Shown here: positions 34,986-45,265 of the stretch, in pieces | Numbering within the stretch: the first letter of the stretch is position 1 | How the letters are laid out: each line of letters opens with the position of its first letter | DNA from: Sparassis latifolia | Taxonomy: Eukaryota; Basidiomycota; Agaricomycetes; Polyporales; Sparassidaceae | Direction of reading: 5' to 3' | DNA length: 64,000 bases | NCBI GenBank assembly: GCA_018466975.1 | Contig: CM031560.1 | Span: 2,790,001 to 2,854,000 of the forward strand | Notes under the pieces: generated by a model | Told to the model about the DNA's origin: nothing | Seen by the model: the letters and a program-made list of their open reading frames with translations, nothing else | Database searches by the model: none | Program-made: the position numbers and the translations under genes

Positions 34986-36084
34986 ACCGTCTCAATCCTT
35001 TCCCACAGGATTACCTGCAGATACGACCTTTCGTCGAATCCCATTGTTTCGGGATTCCAAGACCCTGGAGCTGACGACAGCTCGACGTCCACTCTGTGAA
35101 TCGAACTTCATATTTCTCGCATTTCCCGCGTTCATGCTCTATCTATCCTGCTCTTTTTTCCTGATTACTTCAATTATCGCCCACCGTGTGTACCTCTACC
35201 AGTCGATTGCTCCCTCGTCGTACAAAACAGATCCTCAAGGACATTTTGTGGACAGGCTGGCGGAGTTTGCATGCCCGTGTATCGATGTTTCTTATATTCA
35301 CATCCTCGCTTTACCGTCATTCGTTCACCTGCCATAACAACAATTGTCACTCCTTTTTTCACACGCGGCTCGAGAATGTGCGATCTAAGTTAAGATCATC
35401 CTATCCAGCAACGTAAGGCCAAGGGGAGATCGACGCACGCCATGTGCATACACTTACCCTCCGAAGGTGGAAGATCGCCGATGATAGGCGGTGTGTGCAT
35501 CGGAAATAAGCAAGGTAAACATGAGATAGTCGCACAATGCCTCCACAGTACAACGCCAGAGATTTTGGACGTGGGAAAGCTAGGGTCCGCCCTTAAGCTG
35601 CAGGTAGCTGCAGAATGAGATCAGTTATACGCAGCATACGATAGAATGGCACACCGACCTTGACATAGAGTACATAGAGATAAGCGTTGAAGCTATTGGC
35701 CGCTGTAGAGTGGATAAGGTATAAGTGGAAGGAGAAGGGGAGAAGAAGCAGCGCCCGCGGGCATAATTTCGAAGGCGTCAACATCTTGAAATACCTTTGA
35801 GCACGATCGAGGACATTGAAGGAGAAGGGACTTATCTATCAGTGCACGAACCGGGTAGGACGCAATGAATTTGCTGTGGATTTGTGCACACGCAGCAGGC
35901 AACTGCATCGGCCCCGTCCCCACTAGTAGCTCTGGAGCATGCGGGCGCGGGCTTTCTATGCATCGTCATCAGGGTCAGCAGAAAGGAGGCGCATGTGGCC
36001 AGAGTATTGGTGCTAGAGTGTAGTACCCGCGTCAGGCTCGACTCTCGTGCGAGGATTAGGGCCTTCTTCCAGCACGCCATCCTC
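34986..36084. other. Intergenic stretch and remnant of an outward-facing gene
   Basis: Just below 36120 on the minus strand a frame starts MRERLEAVADVEDGVLEEGP, matching the start MRERLEAVWKAEEGRTEGP of the gene at 45226. It stops after 35 codons, and similarity is then lost. The rest, 35000-35850, shows no recognisable gene. Confidence 0.55.
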
Positions 36085-36655
36085 AACGTCCGCGACGGCC
36101 TCTAACCGCTCTCTCATCGACCTTCGTCCTTGATGGCCCAAACCGGCCTTCGCAAGGGAGTGTCAGTGGGGAGGAAGGGCGGGGCTGCACGCCGGCTTAC
36201 CGCCAAAGGCATAGCGGTGCCGCTGGAGGCCTGTGCAACACAACATGGGCTCCCTGCCCAGGCCACATGAGAGGTGAGAGCCAATGGCTGACAGCAGGCA
36301 GCACGAGCGATAGAGGGCTCCTTCAAGCTCGTGCTGCCTGCCGCCCGTGAGGGCTCTGTAGACGTGGCGGGTGCGAGAGGTAGGAAGCGCGCCGCCCACT
36401 GGACGATATGGGTCTCCTTCAAACCCAAAGGATAGCGCTGTTCCTGAGAGGGGTGGTCGTACCAAGTGGGAGTCAAGACGAGCTCAGAGAAGTCCAGCGG
36501 CGGGGAAGTGGGAGGTTTTGGGGGTTGGGGGCGTGAAGGCGGGCGAATTTAAGGTGGGCCGGCTGCAAAAAGAGCTGTTGACGCGTCCGCTTTGTTGACG
36601 CGTTTTGTTTACGCGTTACCTCGACGCGTCGCGCGTCCACGTAAGCGCCCATATG
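36085..36655 (-). repeat. Inverted promoter repeat C (partner at 44610-45265)
   Basis: Read on the minus strand, this segment aligns to 44610-45265 on the plus strand over its whole length, at roughly 70-80% identity by eye. Both hold, in order, an array of ACGCGT boxes spaced by AACAAA-type linkers, a CGAATTTA(A/T)GGT TATA-like stretch, and a conserved GGGTCTCCTTCAAACCCA (about 36405). A GCTCG(T/C)GCTGCCTGC block follows, then the start of the MRERLEAV coding frame. In both copies one frame over the middle is open (contains GLKETHI). The arm is therefore a 5' gene region, not a transposon end. In this copy the downstream gene is truncated. Confidence 0.85.
36575..36635. promoter_or_regulatory. 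ACGCGT (MCB-type) box array, copy C
   Basis: Four ACGCGT hexamers lie within about 60 bp (TTGACGCGTCC, TTGACGCGTTT, TTACGCGTTA, CGACGCGTCG). ACGCGT is the MluI cell-cycle box bound by MBF (Mbp1/Swi6) in ascomycete yeasts, driving G1/S genes. Its use in this organism is an inference. Confidence 0.55.
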
Positions 36656-36985
36656 ATGTTCAGGAGACTAGTAGCAGATGGGTATTGAATACGGCCGCAC
36701 CGCAGCATGGTATATTCCACATATAATTTTTCATAACAACCCGCATAGACCTAATACCCTACCTCCGAAAGTACCCCCATAAGTTCCGCGCCAGTTCAAT
36801 CACCGAGTGGCAGTGTCACTACGGGACGCATTCTTTGGAACTACGCTCTCCGGTTCGAGTTCCTGCTCTTCCTCCGCAGACCCATCTTCTTTTCCGCATC
36901 GCCGCTTGCTCATATTTCCTTCATATAAATCAACATGATTCAGAGGATATCGACCATACCCACGTCCGATTCTAGCAATTCATCT

Positions 36986-39900
36986 TCATCCGCAGGAATA
37001 TACATCTCCTATGGCACTGATAAATCTGAAGACTCTGGAAGGAGACAGTGTCTTTGAATGACTTACGGCCATGATGGGCAGGACGTGGATCAATGGCTCT
37101 GGAATGGCCTGCGCATCGTTGCGATAGGGTGTCTTGGCAAACTGACAGACAAGATCATCTACGGGAAGGACCTCCACAGTGTCGCATCGTTCCCAGAAGA
37201 GGCTACCTGCGATGGCGAATCCATACTGTCGATATGGGTCGAGACTAACGAACCTTGCATCCAGTTCCGAGTGGCGCTCAACTATGAGGAATACGCGGGG
37301 CGGTTCCCCCTTCGTGTGAATTGTTTCCTTCTTCAAAATGATTGCCAAGAGTTTTGCTGGGCAAAGTTCGGAATTTGGCGATGTAAGTTGGGCCGAGCGG
37401 ATAAGCACATTGCCGTCCTTAGGTGACCTAGAGATTGGTTGATAAAATGCACCTGCCAGACGTAGTCTTGAACAGTATACGAGCCCTGGTTGTATAGGCG
37501 AGATGAATGTGCTTGGGGGCGGAGGAGTAGGACTAGATAACATACCATGAATCACTGTTGACCTTGTCAAGCCCAGGTGAGAGCCCAGCAACTGAAGATG
37601 GTACGGAGTTATTTTTCCCGAGTTTCCAGACATTTCCTCCACCTGAAGTTTTCCCGATTGGCCCAATCCCAAGATATCATTCAACCTCGACCCTCGATAG
37701 TCTGATGAGAACGTCTTGTGGAAAATCGGTTTGAATTCTGCCAGCGCTTCAGGAAGGCTGCCATTCGACAGTAGGGACCGAAGATTTGCAGCACGGCTTG
37801 CGTTACGCATGAATGTCAGCTCTACCTCGCCTGTTGCACGTCAGCCAAACGTGATTAATGATAACGCTTCTGCTCACCGGATTTCATGTTGGTAGGAATG
37901 TTCTGAAGCGTCAGATTCATCCGCTCAAAGGCAAAGGTTCGAACGGAATGAGACGGCCCAAAATCCTTCAGGAAACTGGAGATATGTAACCCCATGTGGT
38001 GAGTAGGATGGATAGAAGCATCCTTATAGAGCTCGACAAAGCCTTTGAGATACTCCTTGAAATGAAATTGATACAGAGCGATGTTCGCCTCCGATGTGGT
38101 ATGCATGCGAGCCAGTTGTACTGCTGTAACGAGATGCATGAAATTGTTCAACATGGCACGCTTCCGACCAGAACCATGTCCCCAAAGACGTATCAGGGTG
38201 ACGACGAGGTGAATAGTTCCGACAACCCGCCACTGGTCTGCCTTGAGTTTGGTCTTCTTGGATCCAAACTTCGTGGGACCGGGGGCGATGGAGGAGGGAA
38301 GGAGTAGCTCCTCTTGGTCCTTCCAAATCTCCGCCAAGGTATTAGCGCCTAAGACTGCGGTACGATTATGTTCCTGAATTAGCTCTCCCTGATCGTCCAG
38401 GACACCGTTCGCTTTTCGCTGAAAGTTTCCAGACACATAAGAACGTCGACAAGAGGATAGAAAGAATTCGTACCCAATCATTCAACAACGCACACAGAGC
38501 ACTCTTCGTGAGCAGTCCTCTGGTCAATGAGTTCACGACATCCAAGTTTCTTGCTTGGCAGAGTCGAACCAACACGGCATGTCGGAGGTTTGAAATGCTT
38601 TTGTTATGAAGCACTCGCAACTCAGCAGCCTCAAGCACCTCCGCAGTAACATCCTCTGGTCGTTCTTTCGGTTTCTTCTGAAGGATAGCACCCTCACCTG
38701 CGGTAGTTTGACCCGTAACCGAAGTCCCTGCAGCATTCACAGTACTAGTACTTGCAGTGTTTGCGGTGGCAGTACGTGTAGTATTCGCGGTGTTCACTGG
38801 GCCAGTCAGTTTCTCCGGCAAGAAATCGATCTTAGCGTTGTTAGTCATTCGCTGAGGATTGGACTGTCAGAATACCTGTGATAATAATTGACATGGGCCG
38901 ACTCACCCATTCTAAGAGATGGTTCGCCAACATTTCCCTCGTTCCAGCGCGTCGTAGGTCCCTGTCGAAGCACATCTGCCATAAAACGGGCCACGGTAGA
39001 TTCTGTAATTGCTTCGATGTTCCTCTTTCGAGAATACGAAGGTGTTGGTTCCACTTCGACGGATTCTGCTTGTCGGAACAAATGGGAGGTTTGAAGGTAA
39101 AGGGAAGACTGCCATTTCCATCTAACTGTTCAGAATCCATGCCCCAGACGTCGGAAAAATGATTGTTGAGAATAACCAGATAATGCGCATGAACTGTGTC
39201 CACCACAGTGTGGCGAATGACGTCGTAATAAGGCAGTCGATTCAACTCCGAATATCGAACACCACTGGTTTTGAAGATTTTAGCCCTTTCTGCCTCATTC
39301 TCTGCTTGGCGCCATGTCTCAGCTGTGGCACGATGTTTTTCGATCGTTCTCGAAGGCCAGGTATTCTCGTCAAAGTTCTCGATATCAACCGACCTCAGAT
39401 AACAAACTGAGCAAAACAATATTGCACCCGGGAACGGAAATCCTGCCATTTGTCTGGCTCCTAGGAGGTCACAAACTAAAGGAATTATCGCACCAAGTGA
39501 GAATCGGCCCGCCGGATACAGAGCAGTCCGAGAAAAATAGACTCCAGGGTCCCAGAATTCGAGAAGGTCATCCACCACGAGCGCGACGAAGTGGTTGATT
39601 TGCTCTAGTGAGGGCTTTCCTGGTCCTGGGATGGCGCCGATCAAGCATATGTTCTCCTCCAGATACCGCATGTCTGGAGGCAGGTTGAGGAGCACCATGT
39701 AGATGCCCGTCGTGGATGTGCTGGATTTACCGGGCTTCATGTGGAAGGGGTTAAACCCGTCTGAGTTAAGGGACCATACGAGGCGCAGCTCGCCATCAGG
39801 CACATCAACGAATAGACTCCCATGCGCATCTCGAAACTCTCGTATGCATGCACCATCCCAGAAGTCTCGCATCTCCGTATCGCTATCCCAAGCGTCGCTA

Positions 39901-41332
39901 CGGGCGATTGCTGCAGTCTTGTCGATAGCCAACTCTATGTCGCGCCTGGATAGAAGCCTTGCCATCCAACTTTTGAGGTCTTGATGTAGATACTTGCGGA
40001 TCGGCGTGATAATAGTCTTGCCACGGACCTTGTGCCTGCGCAATAGGGCGGCGCCGCATTGATTAGATTCTTGCGTCGCTTTGTGCCTGCAAGTATCAAG
40101 ATATGGCATCGCATCGTTGTAGAGGCAATAACACCTTGGGCAGCAAATGTATGAGCGAACAGTTGGATCGAGGTTGAATTGGCGCAACAGGGTACGGGAG
40201 TCACTGGGAATTTCTTGGACATGAGAATTCTCGATTCTTGACCCCGTTGACCCTGCCTCTTTTTCACCAAGATGTCGCATGATGAACTGGAGCACGTAGA
40301 GGACAAAGTTGCACCTTTCTCGGGACACGTGACAAATCAGAGAGAGTACGAGCACGAGAAACTTGCAAGCAGCCACAGCCGGACTGAGCTGCTTGGTAGA
40401 CGAATCAAAAAACCGATCTGACGAATCAAAATTTGAGCATCATAGAGAATAAGAAGCTTGAGATGGCTTACTACACTGCACATAATGTGTCGAATTACCG
40501 TTGTGCATGAACGTCCCCGGCCTCATGCTCAGCTGTGCCCTCTCTAGAGGGTCCATGAGTCGCTGTCGATTCCACTCCTTTGCTTTGATAACTATCAGAC
40601 GCTTTATCTCCTCCAAAATTAGATCTTCGGCTCTGCAGCACAACGACATCACCACATCTTTTCCAGGAAGCTGCATTCCGCGGATGAGAAGGAGATGATG
40701 GTACATAAATTCTTCATGCCGCAGAAATGATTCATTTTCCGGGCACTGAAGCGAAAGCTCCGGGGATGTGGTGTTGGGAGACTCCGGGATAGAGTCTATG
40801 GATAACGATTCTTCAGGTGAGTTCGGGTCTGGAGTGGGAGAAAAGACTAATGGGCCTGAGATACTGAAGGATAAAATGGCTTGGATGACGATGTCGTAAA
40901 CAGCTCGAATTTGCTGTACGATGCTGCCAACATCTATGCCATCTACCATCGCTCCCCCATCCTTTCGATCGTCCACATCATTCTTGGCCTCCTCATGCTC
41001 TGATGCGACCCTGCAACCAACCGTAAGAGACGATACTGTTGGATACAAATGGCTTCTGACGCAGACATTGACTCATCTGTTTGGGATCCTGACAGGGCGT
41101 GAACGATCAATGCCTGTTCCGCGGTTTGAGCAAGTTTCATGCGCGACTCGAGGGCGCGTGCGCTCCGGTCACTGGCTTGATGCCGTGTGTAGGTAGGGGG
41201 GGACACCCAAGCCCCAGCTAGCTCTCTCTGTGAACGTTCATCCCAGACAGTCTTGCCTGCACAATCTGAAGTGGCGCATTGACAAAGGACCAACTTCTGT
41301 TTATTGATATACATGGTAAGTGAATGGGCCAT
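36986..41332 (-). CDS. Tnp2-family (CACTA/CMC-type) DNA transposase, apparently intact (1330 aa)
   Basis: Seven exons (minus): 41067-41332, 40499-41010, 38907-40417, 38474-38851, 37878-38418, 37546-37830 and 36986-37485. All introns (47-81 nt) are GT-AG and all phases agree, with no stop or frameshift over 1330 residues. The N-terminus has Cys motifs (LVLCQCATSDCAGK; ICCPRCYCLY). The middle is the Pfam Tnp2-type core: LVWSLNSDGFNPF, GIYMVLLNLPPDMRYLEENI, LIGAIPGPGKPSLEQINHFV, VVDDLLEFWDPGVYFSRTAL, IIPLVCDLLGARQMAGFPF, and VVDTVHAHYLVILNNHFSDV. The Asp residues in NSDGFN, the CDLLGARQ block and VVDTVHA are candidate catalytic acids. The C-terminus has HHMGLHISSFLKDFGPSHSV and FERMNLTLQNIPTN, typical of the family. 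I could not identify terminal inverted repeats for it, so mobility is unproven. Confidence 0.88.
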
Positions 41333-41433
41333 TGTGCCCTATAGCGATGGACCACCGCGACCTCCGAACCTATCCCAAAAGACACGTTGGCGCCTGTGCG
41401 TGAAGGATATCCGCACGGAGTAGACAACTTGAA

Positions 41434-41505
41434 TGAACTCGAAAGGCCGCCAGTGATGGCGGAAGTTTGCGATAGAATTGCCACAAAACAAACAGTGCAT
41501 GACAA
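41434..41505 (+). repeat. Relic repeat shared with 30165-30245
   Basis: ACTCGAAAGGCCGCCAG...TGGCGGAA, then AGAATTGCCACAAAACAAAC. The 30.2 kb copy has the same two blocks, with about 15-20 more bases between them. It lies just upstream of the transposase start and may be a piece of the same or another element. Confidence 0.6.
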
Positions 41506-41688
41506 TTGTGTACAGTAGAAATTTTTATTGTCCGCTGTACGTTTCGACCAGAGGCCTTATCGATAATTTGCAACTGGCTGTAAGCTCCGCCGCCGAGCTT
41601 CCCCAAATTAACTTTGACGGTGTTTCAATAAATGTTCACTTTTGGTGTCCTTTGTTTGACTCGTAGGTTTGTTGAAACGACGTAATTA

Positions 41689-42088
41689 CTGGATGCCTTC
41701 CCGTAGCCGTTTAGAGACGTTCTAAAGCTAAATTCGTCTCTAAATCACTCCAGCACGTCAGCCAATTGATCTCCGACGAGCCTGTGAACAAAGTGAGACC
41801 TTTCTAAACCTTGTATCTGGAAGGGGGTCGACCCCCCCTTCCAGATTCTAAACGTCTCCCTAAACTATATTTTCGACCTCCGCACCCTCACAACCCCCAT
41901 CATCGCCTATATTTGGTGTTATGCATCACTTACATCATCTTGCCGTTCATCCTCCGACCGTCTAGAACTTGATTTAGTGATCATGGTCTCACGTCGTTAT
42001 GGTCTCGCAAATCTTGCTGTTCCGACACAGTGGGGCATTTCCGCTTTATGATTTAGAAATGCTCTAAATCCTACGGGAAGGCATCCAC
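41689..42088. mobile_element. MITE of PIF/Harbinger type (about 400 bp)
   Basis: The left end CTGGATGCCTTCCCGTAG (from 41689) and right end CTACGGGAAGGCATCCAC (to 42088) are inverted repeats with one mismatch at the tip. They are followed inside by GTTTAGAG / CTCTAAAT and TTCTAAA / TTTAGAA-type blocks. Both are flanked by TTA, a 3-bp target duplication of the TWA kind used by PIF/Harbinger elements. There is no coding capacity. An internal palindrome lies at 41815-41846. Confidence 0.6.
41815..41846. repeat. Short palindrome inside the MITE
   Basis: ATCTGGAAGGGGG and CCCCCTTCCAGAT are perfect 13-nt arms around TCGACC. It would fold as a tight hairpin. Confidence 0.85.
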
Positions 42089-42342
42089 TTAGGGCAGTTT
42101 CGAAGGATTCTTGACGGATTCGCTATCTAATCATCACGTGGGGACACGGTGCACGTGCTTACACGACGTGCAATCGGACAATCTTATTAAATGGAGTTGG
42201 GGCCTCCACATACCTCAGCACCAGCCAGCTGTGGGATACGTATGGCGGCCCGTTCTGGTGTGTTCCCCCTTCATCTGCACTCATCCGCTTTCATCGATGA
42301 TCATCGATGATCACCTGTGTTCCTCCTCCGCATTCATCCGCA

Positions 42343-42398
42343 TTCACCGGTGCAGCCGAATGCAGATGAATGCTGATGCATGCACCTGCACCGGTGAA
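42343..42398. repeat. 13-bp inverted repeat upstream of the cysteine-motif gene
   Basis: TTCACCGGTGCAG at 42343-42355 and CTGCACCGGTGAA at 42386-42398 are exact reverse complements 30 bases apart. The surrounding 100 bases are dense in ATGCAGATGAATGC-like direct and inverted words and TCATCGATGATCATCGATGA. It could be a promoter binding region. Confidence 0.7.
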
Positions 42399-42585
42399 CG
42401 TAGACATGCAACTGGTTCGTCGGGAGCCCAGGATACGCCTTGTGAGACATGTCAATTGACATGCTGCGCGGGTGCATCCTCACGCACCCCGATGCATTCT
42501 GCTGCATCTGAGTGCATCACCGCCGGAGATGATTTCATACACGTGGTGCGTTCTTCTACCCGCATTTCCCATCATGCTACACAGC

Positions 42586-43277
42586 ATGGAATCACTGGTC
42601 TTACTTGCCAAGCGCGATGACTGCGTCCTGGCAGATTGCCAAGGATGCGGGGCCTTTGTTATAATGGTGCCCGGGGAGCCTCCGCGGTATGTCCGCACAG
42701 CCCCTTATTGCCATTCATGCCACTGACGGAACACTCTCTAGGAAGCCGATGGTGCGCAGGAGCCGTGCTCTGGTTGTGGACACCCATGGATCATGCACAC
42801 AATTCGAGCTCAATCCGGCACATTGGTTGCAATGGCCAAGGGGGGATATATCGCCACTGATTTTGGCGGATTCTACTCAGTACGTGCCCTTTAATTCTCG
42901 GATGACTGTTCTGCTTGAGGCTAAACAATTTTAGACTACCAACAACTGGTCGCCCGAGACCCTCTGTGAGTGTGGGGCACCTTGGCGTCTGCACCAAAGT
43001 TTGAGTACCCCAAGGCCAAGGTCAAGAGGCATCAATCTTGCCATTCCATTGCCAGGCTGACACTTACCCTGTTCTGCAGCGCTCGAACTCGATTTCAGCC
43101 TAATTCAAGAGGTATCGCCTCGGTGCCGGTTCCAACGCGGAGCATCGCTCAAATATCATCTCTCCCGGCTCTGTCTGTTGCACCGTTTGCCCCTGTCTCG
43201 ACGTTGTCCCCAATTGGCGCCTATGCCGGTCTTCGTCAGATGCAATTCCGTGCTAATGAAGCCCGATCTGGTGCCTA
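42586..43277 (+). CDS. Cysteine-motif protein with two C-x-CG-x-PW-x2-H elements (partial model)
   Basis: The start at 42586 gives MESLVLLAKRDDCVLADCQG then CGAFVIMVPGEPPR. After an intron ending at 42741 comes EADGAQEPCSGCGHPWIMHT, then KGGYIATDFGGFYS. A clean phase-0 intron (GTACGT...TTTAG, about 42881-42934) leads to TTNNWSPETLCECGAPWRLH. CSGCGHPWIMH and CECGAPWRLH share the pattern C-x(1,2)-C-G-x-P-W-x2-H, which suggests paired zinc-binding units. The first intron needs either the GTATGT donor (wrong phase) or GTCCGC a few bases later (right phase). The last exon is Pro/Ser-rich (SVAPFAPVSTLSPIGAYAGL), ending at 43277, and its junction is uncertain. Similar short Cys/Trp/His-motif proteins are common in mushroom genomes, with unknown roles. 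Confidence 0.5.
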
Positions 43278-44609
43278 GCACATCCAGGACATCCTCTACA
43301 CGGCCGTATGGGTGTTCTAATCTTACGAACTGCTTTCCTGGTTCGATCCGCTGTATTCTTGCTGTCACTTTTCACGCACCATCGACGAAGTTCCTAGTCC
43401 ATAGCCCCCTTCCGTTCTCCTTGTACTTTTCTAGCACGACATATGTAGCAGTACGTTGTCTGGGTGGTCTCCTGCAAGACAGTTTCAATACTATTCGAGT
43501 AACTTATTGTGGTAGATATATATTGATTGTCGAGCGGGAACGTGATCGCGACGACAACATAAGCCGCTCTCCTGCGTTACATGATGCCTCGATAGCTTCG
43601 GGCGGTGTTTCTGTCACGACTTCTCACGAAACATCTGCGGCCCGGCGGCGCATCAACGCACTTTTCGACACGGCTCAAGAGAAGTCCTCCGGGGAGCCAA
43701 TGAAGGCCCCCGATCCCCTTGGCGAGCTCCCAGTTTCAAGGCTCATGCTCCCACTTCTTTTGCCCTCAGATCCGCAAAGGTTAGGTGCGCTGCCTGTGAA
43801 GAGAACGAATCCGGACGAGGAAAAGCGTAATGATGCGCGTCTTCGCGGGTGACGCCGGGGCCCTGGTAGCATGAGGCGGTCGTCCCTAAAGCAGATATTT
43901 GTCTGAGTACGGATGCAGAATTTCCGCGTGCTTGGACAAACTCTGCACGCAGGTCTTGTGAGAAGTGATTTTGGCGTACAAATTGAATGAGCTCACCGTC
44001 TACAGAACCCAAATGCGAGAACTTGCGGGCCTTCTTTTCCTCCGAGGGCATAAAACGCCCGCACGAAACACGAATAAACGCGCACATACCTTCGTGCGGA
44101 ATTCACGGACGCAGATGCGGGCGGTGTGTTGCGAGGTCCTGCCCGCATACCTACACATCCGCACTCGATCACCGGCCTCCGCTCGACGTCCTCCCCCTCG
44201 ACCTTCGTCCCTCAACGCAACAATGCTCGCCTCCCCCGCCACCTCCGCGCATCCTCGAGGAGCACCTAGCAAACGCAAGTGCGCCGCCAGGGACTCCCTG
44301 GAAGGCGCGAATCTGCGACACGGACAAGGCGGGATTCGCGTCAGTCTCTGACCGGTGACACATCTCGTACGCTCGTACGTTCGTACGTTGCCACCCCATC
44401 CCTGCACTGCGCCCGCGCCCACGCTTCTTGCGTCGAGAAGAGAAGCCACACCGGGGAGACGTATTCGCCGCCGTTTTGATGCAGTGCTCGCGTTCTGGAT
44501 CGATTCCTCCCTCAAGACGAAGGGGCGTGAAGCTGGGAGCAGCAGTCCCAGCAGCCGCGAAGAGTCCTTCGAGCCCGAGAAGCCCAGAGGGCGAAGGACA
44601 GCACCTGCC
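43278..44609. other. Stretch without a clear gene
   Basis: A long plus frame (43178-43852) overlaps the previous gene's end and has a charged 3' part (QEKSSGEPMKAPDPLGELPV), but no supported start. Several long frames on both strands at 44000-44650 arise from GC-rich sequence and overlap one another. No motif was recognised. Confidence 0.35.
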
Positions 44610-45265
44610 GCATATGGACGTACACGTGGAGGCGCGACGCGTCAACAACAAAACACGTCAACAAAACACGTCAACAAAGGAGACGCGTCAACAAAACGCG
44701 TCAACAAAGGAGACGCGTCAACAGCGCACAACAAAAATTTTTGGCGGCTTACCATAAATTCACCCGCCGACCCTTTCCCACCCCCGCCTCCCAACCGTCC
44801 ACTGCGCGAGCTGTCTCATCACTCCGCCGCTGCACTTCCTCTGTGCTAGTCTTGGGATCTCCTCGTCGTTCGGTACGCTGCTCTCTTATCTCAGGCCGAG
44901 CACCATCCCATGGGTTTGAAGGAGACCCATATCGCCCATGGGGTGGTGCTCCGCCTACCTTTCCTATCCGCCGCATGTACACAGGCCTTGCGGGCGGTAG
45001 GTAGCGCGAGCTCGAAGGAGACCTCTATCGCTCGCGCTGCCTGCGGCCTGCTATCTGTCGTCGGCTTTTGCCTCAGGATTGGCCAGCATGATGGGCTCAC
45101 CCAGTGTTACACAGGCTCCAGCAACGCCGCCATGCCTTTGACGGTACGCCTGCTCACTCGCCCGCTTCTTTCGTCACGCCGATGCTCTTGCGAAGGGTGG
45201 TTTGGACTATCGAGGGGAGGTGTCCATGAGAGAGCGTTTGGAGGCGGTCTGGAAGGCGGAAGAGG
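44610..45265 (+). repeat. Inverted promoter repeat C' (partner at 36085-36655)
   Basis: This is the 5' region of the dioxygenase-like gene that starts at 45226. It aligns with the reverse complement of 36085-36655 throughout, including the ACGCGT array, the CAAACCCAT block, and the first codons MRERLEAV. The conservation of non-coding blocks between two well-diverged copies suggests that the spacing or the sequences themselves matter, or that a 5' untranslated exon is present. Confidence 0.85.
44634..44724. promoter_or_regulatory. ACGCGT (MCB-type) box array, copy C'
   Basis: A tandem array with a unit close to GACGCGTCAACAAAR: four ACGCGT and two ACACGT boxes in about 85 bp. It is about 500 bp upstream of the start codon at 45226. 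By analogy with MBF sites in other fungi it may give S-phase expression. Confidence 0.6.

Noticed and set aside
42281..42320. TCATCGATGATCATCGATGATC as a CRISPR-like or operator array
   Set aside because: Only two overlapping palindromic words, no regular spacers, and the context is eukaryotic.
43325..43360. Possible tRNA B-box (GGTTCGATCC)
   Set aside because: No matching A-box or cloverleaf could be drawn around it; a chance match.
9600..43960. Shared peptide AEFVQARG on the minus strand near 9640 and 43940
   Set aside because: The underlying DNA and the surrounding residues are not similar enough to claim homology.
44000..44850. Overlapping long frames on both strands
   Set aside because: GC-rich sequence with few stop codons; the frames overlap each other and show no conserved motif.
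36085..45265. C and C' as terminal inverted repeats of one 9-kb transposon around Tnp2
   Set aside because: The arms are gene 5' regions whose coding starts point outward, they are well diverged from each other, and no target duplication flanks them. An inverted gene duplication fits better, although a composite element cannot be excluded.
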